Positions 11,001 to 17,600 of a stretch of 21,771 nucleotides of DNA are shown here, in pieces. The stretch's first letter is position 1. Each line of letters starts with the position of its first letter. The DNA is taken from assembly GCA_008931825.1 (NCBI GenBank), contig QXVZ01003095.1, forward strand, positions 1 to 21,771. Direction: 5' to 3'. The notes beneath the pieces are model-generated. The model did not search any database, had not been told where the DNA came from, and saw only the letters and a program-made list of their open reading frames with translations. A program made the position numbers and the translations under genes. This stretch comes from Phallusia fumigata. Its lineage: Eukaryota; Chordata; Ascidiacea; Phlebobranchia; Ascidiidae.

Positions 11001-12097
11001 ATGTTATTTTTAAAAGTTTAAACCGATTTTTGCTACAACAAAATTTTGTTTTATCTGCGTTTTTAGACTATAAGATTAATTTCCAACCAAAAACGTACGA
11101 AATGTACAAAGATCGCAACAACAGCAACAGACTTTGTGCCAAACAACAATTCGTATTAACAACGTCACAATATGTCATCAACAGGTCCTCATGTCATCAG
11201 CTCTTAACGTCACATCAGCACCAGAGCTCTCAGCGCCATCTGGCGGATTGATAGATTCGCTCTACGCTCTGTCCTACTGCCATTACAGCACTTTCCTTGT
11301 GCTTTTTACCTGGGCGCTCGGTCTGATAGTGAGTCTCCTCACAGGTAAGTTATGTAAATATATAGAATACACGCTGAGTGATTTGTGTCTGTGACTATGT
11401 AATTATTGGTTGTTGAAGTATTACCCTAAAATACGATCCAAAATTTTTGGGTGTGCGTTTTTTCGACGTTTCGACAAGGGCTGCTGTCACCGAAAATTAA
11501 CTCAGAAAAGTGGCACTGAATAAAAATACATACGTTCCTGTGCATCTAAACTTCATTTGTATGAATTACTAATCGCGCTATGGTATACAATCTACAGTAA
11601 AATCGCCATTGTTGAGTAGCCGTTCTGGTAACAAGCGCGACGGTTGCGTTCACGAAAATGGGTCGAAAACACGCTTCATACGTGCAAAAAGTATCAAGCA
11701 AACATCACAGATCACTGAACAAAGCTAGTTTAAAACCTCTGTTCAGTAGTCGTACAAAAAACCTTACATTCCAAACCCAATTCTTTAATTTCAATTTTGT
11801 TTTATTTATAATGTTCTAATCCTGTTGTAAATTCGCATCTGTGCGCAATGTGAGGAGGATTTGGTGAAGTGTCGCAATTTTAAAACTGACAAAACCCATC
11901 AACTTTTGCAAATTTCTTCATCTTTAGGAGGAATCAGTTCCCGGAAGAACGTGATGCAAGACCTCCTCGCCTTCCCTGGCGACCTCTGCTGTTGCCTGGC
12001 AACCACCGGGTGTTCGTGCAGCAAGAAGAAGTCGAGATACGTAGGAGCGAGTCAGAAGGACGACTACATCATCGACCAAACGGATTTGAGCTCGTAA
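4819..12097 (+). CDS. slc5a8-like: SLC5-family sodium/solute symporter, SMCT/NIS-like (13 exons, 602 aa)
   Basis: This is a Na+-coupled symporter of the plasma membrane. By resemblance it moves small monocarboxylates (SLC5A8/SLC5A12), but iodide (SLC5A5) or vitamins (SLC5A6) remain possible. The exons are 4819-5000, 5582-5783, 6114-6231, 6825-6931, 7181-7296, 7560-7700, 8025-8154, 8862-8950, 9657-9769, 10178-10332, 10786-10911, 11185-11344 and 11928-12097. They total 1809 nt and every phase joins. The length fits SLC5A8 (about 610 aa). Landmarks are [10 protein letters not shown] (first helix), [17 protein letters not shown] (TM1 core), the SSS signature [34 protein letters not shown] and [16 protein letters not shown]. 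Five hydroxyl residues known to matter for Na+ in NIS are kept (T360, S362, T363, S365, T366). N-glycosylation sequons NCS and NVT lie before the last helix. The tail is Cys-rich and ends TDLSS, without a TRL-type PDZ ligand. Confidence 0.93.
5458..5509 (-). repeat. CTGATGATG...GAAA stem-loop repeat, copy 1 (intron 1)
   Basis: On the minus strand the core CTGATGATGAC...GTCGAAA is closed by a perfect 9-bp inverted repeat (ATTTTCTAC at 5509-5501 with GTAGAAAAT at 5466-5458). The core stem is short (GAC/GTC). Four related copies occur in other introns of this gene. Confidence 0.6.
5582..5783 (+). CDS. SLC5-like exon 2: TM1-TM2
   Basis: The acceptor is TTTTACTCAG. It carries the family core [17 protein letters not shown] and [13 protein letters not shown], then the next helix and GISSTYE. 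The donor is GAG|GTAAGG. Confidence 0.93.
6114..6231 (+). CDS. SLC5-like exon 3: TM3
   Basis: The acceptor is TTTTTTCCAG. It encodes [14 protein letters not shown] and the helix ending [10 protein letters not shown], which is characteristic of the SMCT/NIS branch. The donor is G|GTAGGT. Confidence 0.92.
6334..6547 (+). mobile_element. hAT-like MITE, family 1 copy (intron 3)
   Basis: It begins CAGTGTTTCTCAAAC and ends GTTTGAGAACCGCGGCG, giving imperfect terminal inverted repeats of the hAT type. The internal TTGGACTTTCGACGCACC and CGACGCACAGTTTGAGAA are shared with 15587-15755. It has no coding capacity. No clear 8-bp target duplication is seen. Confidence 0.7.
6643..6775 (+). mobile_element. 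hAT-like MITE, family 2 copy (intron 3)
   Basis: The termini are CAGAGTTTCTCA and TTGAGAATCACTG. It is flanked by CAACAAGA (6635-6642) and CAACAAGT (6776-6783), an 8-bp target duplication with one change. The internal GACCAC and GGACCAC..CCGCGGACCACA blocks match the inverted copy at 20925-21086. Confidence 0.78.
6825..6931 (+). CDS. SLC5-like exon 4: TM4 with SSS signature
   Basis: It encodes [20 protein letters not shown] followed by [16 protein letters not shown]. The GGMKA core matches the sodium:solute symporter signature. The acceptor is CTTTGCAG and the donor is CAG|GTACGA. Confidence 0.93.
7181..7296 (+). CDS. SLC5-like exon 5: TM5
   Basis: It encodes [20 protein letters not shown] and a loop ending RIDFWQ/H at the split codon. 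The acceptor is TGTTTAAG and the donor is CA|GTAAGT. Confidence 0.9.
7505..7550 (-). mobile_element. Possible tRNA-derived SINE fragment (intron 5)
   Basis: On the minus strand GTTCAAATCCCAG resembles a pol III B box and T-arm end. There is no convincing A box. It sits just upstream of the exon 6 acceptor. Confidence 0.25.
7560..7700 (+). CDS. SLC5-like exon 6: TM6
   Basis: It encodes [20 protein letters not shown] followed by [19 protein letters not shown]. The NQ.MVQRY block is typical of SLC5. The acceptor is TCCTGCAG and the donor is AT|GTAAAT. Confidence 0.93.
7701..8024. other. Transporter intron 6, nothing further seen
   Basis: This is AT-rich intron sequence with GT-AG borders (GTAAAT and CCCCACAG). 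I see no repeat or secondary feature. Confidence 0.6.
8025..8154 (+). CDS. SLC5-like exon 7: TM7
   Basis: It encodes [36 protein letters not shown] and EKSDQ. The donor is CAG|GCAAGT, a GC donor: only this cut restores the frame into [10 protein letters not shown] of exon 8. Confidence 0.9.
8155..8861. other. Transporter intron 7 (GC-AG), 707 bp
   Basis: This is the longest intron of the gene, opening with GCAAGT and ending TTGTTTCAG. It contains stem-loop copy 2 and possibly the remnant of the retroelement it came from. The open frames inside it have no similarity I recognise. Confidence 0.7.
8637..8679 (+). repeat. CTGATGG...GAAACG stem-loop repeat, copy 2 (intron 7)
   Basis: CTGATGGTGGAATGAGTTAT is followed by TGCCGAAACGTTTG. 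The stem GGAAT/ATTGCC has one bulge. An AATAAA (8674-8679) follows at once, as at the 3' end of many retroelements, though none is identified here. Confidence 0.5.
8862..8950 (+). CDS. SLC5-like exon 8: start of the Na+-site helix
   Basis: It encodes [20 protein letters not shown] and VASAYSGTL. The split Ser codon is shared with exon 9. The acceptor is CTTGTTTCAG and the donor is AG|GTGAGT. Confidence 0.93.
9115..9149 (-). repeat. CTGATGATG...GAAATG stem-loop repeat, copy 3 (intron 8)
   Basis: Read on the minus strand it is nearly identical to copy 4 (10005-10040): CTGATGATGACAACAGC, then ATTGTTGAAATGTTTGCA. The core stem GACAA/UUGUU keeps a G-U wobble where copy 4 has G-C. Confidence 0.6.
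9657..9769 (+). CDS. SLC5-like exon 9: Na+-site helix and EDLIKP loop
   Basis: It encodes [20 protein letters not shown] and a cytoplasmic loop. Ser/Thr positions equivalent to NIS S353, T354, S356 and T357 are present. The acceptor is CTCTCTTAG and the donor is G|GTAAGT. Confidence 0.92.
9995..10043 (+). repeat. CTGATGATG...GAAACG stem-loop repeat, copy 4 (intron 9)
   Basis: The inner stem is GACAA/TTGTC around CAGCGA, between CTGATGAT and GAAACG. The outer stem is TAGTGCA (9995-10001) with TGCATTA (10037-10043), 7 bp with one G-U. The layout recalls a hammerhead ribozyme core, but an extra U before the inner stem and the missing helix III argue against an active one. Confidence 0.6.
10178..10332 (+). 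CDS. SLC5-like exon 10: two helices
   Basis: It encodes [19 protein letters not shown] and [20 protein letters not shown]. Both are strongly SLC5-like. The acceptor is TTTTTTCAG and the donor is TGG|GTAGGT. Confidence 0.93.
10333..10785. other. Transporter intron 10, nothing further seen
   Basis: GT-AG borders are present. A 139-codon minus-strand frame overlaps it and exon 10, and looks like a chance shadow of the exon. No repeat is recognised. Confidence 0.5.
10786..10911 (+). CDS. SLC5-like exon 11: helix and extracellular loop
   Basis: It encodes [20 protein letters not shown], the LYPP motif and an extracellular loop ending ANCSD, with a sequon at NCS. The acceptor is GTGTTTTAG and the donor is GAT|GTAAGT. 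Confidence 0.92.
11185..11344 (+). CDS. SLC5-like exon 12: extracellular loop and last helix
   Basis: It encodes a Ser-rich loop with an NVT sequon, [16 protein letters not shown] and the last helix ending IVSLLTG. The acceptor is CATCAACAG and the donor is G|GTAAGT. Confidence 0.9.
11463..11491 (-). repeat. TGACAGCAGCC...GTCGAAACGTCG stem-loop repeat, copy 5 (intron 12)
   Basis: On the minus strand it reads TGACAGCAGCCCTTGTC followed by GAAACGTCG. The stem is GACA/TGTC. The CTGATG lead is degraded to CGG. It is the same architecture as copies 1-4. Confidence 0.5.
11928..12097 (+). CDS. SLC5-like exon 13: cytoplasmic tail and stop
   Basis: It encodes [20 protein letters not shown], a Cys-rich patch that could be palmitoylated, a KKKSR basic stretch and an acidic end. 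The stop codon is TAA at 12095-12097. The acceptor is CATCTTTAG. Confidence 0.88.
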
Positions 12098-13660
12098 AAA
12101 GTTTTTCTTTTTCGCTGCCAAACGTTAGAACCCGAAGACTTCGATAGTTGACCAGCAACACAACTTGCGAAATTTAGGCAGTTGGACAAGACTTTGCAAT
12201 TTTTTACAAGACCTCTTTTGTGTTTTTGAAATAAGGTGTGCTCGTATAATATTTTCCTATTGTTGCCCCCGCCAGACTTTCGGGTTACTTAAGGTTTGTT
12301 AAATTGAAGACTTATTTCTTTTTTGACTGTTCACATTTTTGGGGTGTTATTTGCCTTGCGTATTTACGGTAAAATAGAAAAACCATTAAGCCTTACCAAA
12401 CGTACCCTTCCATTTCGTTTTTACCAGAAACAAGTTTATTTTTATTAAATATCACAACGCTCATATTTCCTTATTTTGTGGGACCCGATCTCGTTCGTAT
12501 GAGCAAATAAACTTTTTTCCTGGTGTTTTCATTAAGTCATCAGGCCTTCAAAATGTAGCGGACATAACTTGTACCAATCAATGCAAAAGAAAAAACAAGA
12601 AACCCGGGCCAACCTAATCGTGTTTGTCATCATTCGTTATAAAGTCTAAACTGTTTTTTGCCTTTATGACTATAGTATTTAGGATGACTATAACCGTGTT
12701 ATCTGCTTTAATACGGTACATTAATGTGCTTCTTCTGAAGATAATAAAGAATTAAGTACGAAAAGTGGTACTACTGGGTGTGATTATGAGTGGTCTTAGT
12801 AAAAATACTTTTGTTCATGTTTACACGCCATTTATCGCAAAATAGAGGATTCTGTCTTGTGTTTCACGCAATAAATGGCAAAATAAACCATTTTAATGAT
12901 TGATTAGTTCAAATGGCTTTCTTCCCACTATGGAGGAGGGGGGAAAGGTATTTTATATTTGCACAAGGGGAATTTTGTTTAAAAAACAAGTTTTGTAGCA
13001 ATAAGTATTGGAGTGTAAAAACGTTCAGTCAGTTGTCAGAGCATTGTTTTTCTTATTAATATACTGTTATAAACATATTATTTACAAACTAAATGTCCGG
13101 TGGCGGGGTTTTAAACTTCGGTTAAAGAGGTCCACGGAATAAATAAGGTTGAAAATCATTATATTTCTTGATTGATAATCGCGAGTAAGGTCAAAACCGG
13201 TAACTGGCTTGTTGGATAAGCTGTACAACTAACAAAACCTTTTGTTGATTGCAGAATGTAATTACGAGGCAATAAAGCGCGACGTCTGCATACTAACAAC
13301 CTGCGGGCACATGGAAAATTAAACAAACATCGTTATTGTCCATTAACTTCCCATGTTTATGTTATAGCGGACTGAAGTAAATAACGCAGGGTTAAATAGG
13401 TTTATTTGATTGATTGTTGTAACAAGGGGCATTGTTCGATGTCAAAGGAAAAAGAATAAAGCAGTTTAAAAGATATCGAGGTTAACCGAGTTACATTTTG
13501 AGGTTAAATCCGTTTTTTAAGATGTTGAAGTAGTTAACTTTTATGCAAGTCATCTCATTGTTTGTTAGTTTTTTATTTGGTTGTGTTTACAGTTAGTTGT
13601 TTTACTATGTAACAAAAATAAATGTGTTATTGCTGCCATTGCACATCAGTAATTATTTTA
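12098..13660. other. Transporter 3'UTR and intergenic region before GPCR-B
   Basis: It is AT-rich, with the transporter 3'UTR in the first 400 nt. I see no TATA box at a convincing distance, no conserved block and no open frame of note. The promoter of GPCR-B, if its start is right, should lie in the last few hundred bases. Confidence 0.45.
12506..12511 (+). promoter_or_regulatory. Candidate polyadenylation signal of the transporter
   Basis: An AATAAA lies about 410 nt after the stop codon and is followed directly by a T-rich run (CTTTTTTCC). Another AATAAA near 12742 is an alternative. Confidence 0.4.
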
Positions 13661-13830
13661 ACAGTTCGGATTGAGAAGCCTAACTTTTGAGGCCAGATCC
13701 TATAATTCTAGCGCTTTAAAACAACGCGTTTAAAACACGTATTTTCATTGATTGCTGTGAACAGGTCGGATTAATAAGCTTAATTTTTAAAGTGTGTTTC
13801 CTTAATTATCGTAAACTAAAACAATGCGTG
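13661..13830 (+). repeat. Diverged 100-bp tandem repeat across the GPCR-B start
   Basis: ACAGTTCGGATT.A.AAGCCTAA at 13661 recurs as ACAGGTCGGATTAATAAGCTTAA at 13761. TAATTCT..TAAAACAACGCG at 13700-13727 recurs as TAATTAT..TAAAACAATGCG. The modelled ATG (13824) falls where the first unit has ACG. Confidence 0.55.
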
Positions 13831-13981
13831 GTTCAAGAGTTGCAGCAACGACCATCAAAACGGGAAATTTTCCAGATGACAGAGTCGCCAGGAATCGTGA
13901 CCAGATACCGTCGAACTATGTCCGGATCACCCAACAGATACAAGCAACACCGGGTAAAAAAACAACAACAACAACAACAAC

Positions 13982-14012
<31 letters not shown>

Positions 14013-14664
14013 ACAACAACAACAACAACAACAACAACAATAGCTACAACAGCAAGAACTACAAGCAAAATTGCAACAGAAGCAAAAACTACAAGCAAAG
14101 TTACAACAGATACAAAACCGGTTGACGAGATTACAATAAGTGCGAAGCCGAGTTCCACAGGACGAAGACCAGAGAGTAAACCAAAAAATAAGAATGCAGA
14201 GTATGTCAATTTTCCAAACAGAGGACAACCACCTAACCCTAGACTGGTACAAGATTGGGGAAACGCTCCTGACTCTTCACCCAAATTCACAAACACAGGT
14301 TATGTGATGAACGCTACAGATGCCCAAACAGGATTGGCCCCGCACCAATCAGCCTACAACATCAGCAACATCACCCAGTTCCAAAGTCAGCGCAACGAAT
14401 TTCAATTTCAGTTCGACACGAAGTTATGCGGTTTTCCGGGGTTTTGTAAACCCTCCGCCTACGAGGAATGTACCCACAAACCCTTGCGCGACTGTGACCA
14501 CTGTAGCATGACGGCGGCTGCAGTTTTTGGCGGGATTTTCGTTCTGCTAGGGTTGTTGATCATCTTCACAAATTTGCTTGTGATTGTTGTGGCACGACGA
14601 AGTGGGGCAAAGGACACGTTCGGAAAGATAAAGGCTTCGTTGGCAGTGGCTGATATGATTATAG
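13824..14664 (+). CDS. GPCR-B exon 1: long N-terminus, TM1, start of TM2
   Basis: The open frame runs through the microsatellite into TM1 (VFGGIFVLLGLLIIFTNLL) and LAVADMIIG. The donor is G|GTAAGT at 14665. No signal peptide is visible at the first Met. In-frame Mets at residues 162 and 229 are alternative starts. The part upstream of the G run is the least certain. Confidence 0.7.
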
Positions 14665-17600
14665 GTAAGTCTTGTAGTTTTAATGAGTTTATTTCGCTCG
14701 GTGAAAGAAATCATACCGTCACAATTTCACTAGATCAATCACCAAGCCGGAAATGGCTGTGCAATGTTAGGACGGTTTGAAGGGCAAAAAATAACGGAAC
14801 AGCACAATTAGTGCATCAAGGTAGAACGCGCTGCAGCTACGCCGTCATTACAAAGCGTTATATGGTGAGAGCTCACAAGATCGAGTGAAGGCATTGTATA
14901 CCATAAACCTGTTCCAGTGCGCAGCCGCAGTGCAAAAAAGACTTTCAAATGATTCATTATTTAACGATTTGAAACATATAGCTTGGATGTAATTTTCTAG
15001 AAACTCATTAAATATAGAAATAGGAGTGATGTTTTTTACCATCAAATTTTCATATCTTTGGTGCATGAAGTGATATCACTTAAGTTTAAATCCTAAAAAT
15101 ACTTTGCAAATACATTTTTTTTCAAAAAGATCAACTGAACGACAAACCCAATCAATCAACTCAATACATTATTTCCAGGCTTGCAATTCCTGATAGTAGC
15201 AATCTACAACTTTAGTTGGACGTTGGGCAGCACTTCGTTGGAACTAGACAGCCGACAACTTGCCTTTCGCGGATCTGCAGTGGCTACCGCGTTTGGGATT
15301 TCGATTCTTCTCCCATTCGCCGCTTCCCTCTATCACTTGATGTTTCTCAGCGGTCAGCGCTTGTACGCCGTCAAGTGGCCGTTTTCGTACCGGCTTCAGA
15401 AAAGGAGGAGTGTCAATTTGGGACTGGTGGGCGTCTGGCTTGTGGCTGCGCTGTCGGCGTCCGTTCCAAGTTAGTCAACTCGTAAATTATTGTGTTTGTT
15501 TTTGCAAATCGTCATAGCAAATGCAACAGCGTTGAAAGGTCAAGTAGCCGACACATTACACCCAATAGACAAAGATAGTCTTAAACTTGTGTTTTTCAAA
15601 CCTTTTTCAATAAGACGTCTCTGAAAAAGTTCGTTGGACTTTCGACGCACCAGCTATAAGAATCTAATAAGGACGCTTGTTATATAAGTTGTATTAACTG
15701 AAACAAAAAGAAATATATTTGTGGAAAAACGACGCACAGTTTGAGAAACTTTGGCGTATAGTGCAGTGGTTTTTAATGAAAGGCTCATACTAGCAGGGAA
15801 GATAGGTTTGGGCAATTTTCGTCGATGATAAAGCTAGTTTTTCAATGTAAAACAGGTCATATGTCAAACTGTAATTCTTTGTGACGGGCAGTATGGGCCA
15901 CAAGCAAAACGAAAACTGGTCAAACACTTTCAACTATTTAGCTTTCAGGAATAATGTTCTGGCCGAATGTGATACGAACGCACAAGAACAAACTAGTTTA
16001 AATTTTTCTGGAAGTTAACCGTCAGATTTAAATGTGCGTGTTTTCTTTCAGCATGGTTTTCGAATCACCTCGTGTTCACATACCAACACACTGTTTTCCT
16101 GTTTCTCATCTCCGAGAAGAACGTGGAAGAGGAAAGCCGGTTCGCTGTTCTTACAGTTCTCTCTCTATTCTTTGTTCTGCCATTTCTCATCATGGTAAAG
16201 TCGTTTAAAGCGATTTTTAGAGGTTTTGCGTTTTGACACCACTTACAACCTTATAATCATTTTGATTTAACGAATTTTGTTAAATTCCGAGTCGATGGTA
16301 ACAAGGAAAGTAAAAGCAAGTTTGTACAAGGGATTTTAGTATTTAAGCAAAAGATAAAAGCAAACTGAAACACCTCAATGTTTTTGCCAAACTTTTGTCA
16401 ATCTCTACAATCAACATTAATAAAAATAATCCCGCAGTTCCATAACTCTTACAACATTCCCGAAAACGTCTAAGTTATAAATCTAAATATAAATGTCGAC
16501 CAGACAAAAAAGGGGATAAGTTTGGATTATAATAGCATGAGTTTCAGCTTTAACCGACTTTTACAGACACTTTTGACGGGTTTAACGGCGATTGCGGTTC
16601 ACAATGGTCTAAACCGCCGCCCAAGCATACGGGATAACGACCGACAAACAATGGACAAACGAGAAGTTGCTGCGTTCAAAACCGTAGCGTTGATGCAAGT
16701 TGGGTTCACACTTTCTTTGGGTGAGTAAATGTAACTGTAACTTGGTTTACCGTGCGAATGAATCTTTGTAAAAGGAGAAAAACCGGAAGAACAGATGCAA
16801 AATATTCAATTTTTATCCGCTTAACGCGAAGACCTGATTAACCGCGGTTTGCTGCAACTTTAGACGGAGCTAGATTCAAGCCCCGACAATTTACCAAGGA
16901 TTCGGACTTGCTGAGCAGTAAAACTATAAAAAACTTGGACCCTACTCCCTTTAAATTACGCAAGCTGGTACCAAAACGTCTGGAAATATACATGTCCTTC
17001 ATTCGAAAGGAAAAAAATTATTTCGAAAAATAAATTGTTCGGTCTTAATTTTTGAGGCCTCAGTAGATTCAGTGACCAAGGCTAGAACTTTTTATTCAGC
17101 TTGTTCCTAAATCCGGCGCCGATTGGAGCTCATATAGGCTAACCGTAATATTAACAAAGGTATTGCATGCGGTTACAACCTTAAGTTTTCATACACTTGT
17201 CAAAGTATCTAAGTAAACCCGGCATCAAGCATGTACAATTCAACTGTCAACAACGGCCAGTTTTGGCCTTGGGTAAAGGTATTTTTTGTTTTTCTGTTTG
17301 TTTTTGTTTGCAGTTCCAGTTGTTGTCGTTTACACAATGTACTACACGGGGAAGCTGACTTGCGACAACGTTTCAGTCCCCTTTGCGGTTTGTTTCTATC
17401 TCAGCATGTCAAACAGGTGAGAAAACAGTATTTCTTAATTGAAACAACAAGATTTTAGGTCGTATGCGCAGCAAACAAACAGAAATTTTTCTGCTAGCGG
17501 CTCATCTCCAATCTTATGCCACAACGACAATGGGAGCTGATAAAATTAACAAATATTTGGTATGCTCGTTCTACTAAGGAGCGCACAAGGTTTGCAAGAT

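Noticed and set aside
13792..14043. Poly-Gln/poly-Gly open frame
   Set aside because: This is another frame of the ACA/G27 microsatellite, and it ends at the repeat. The Thr/Gly frame continues into TM1 and is preferred.
13833..14296. Minus-strand frames of 126 and 139 codons rich in Cys, Val and Pro
   Set aside because: They are translations of the complementary microsatellite strand, opposite the GPCR-B first exon.
15773..15945. Further hAT-like element starting CAGTGGTTTTTAA
   Set aside because: The left end resembles a hAT terminus, but I found no matching right terminus or target duplication.
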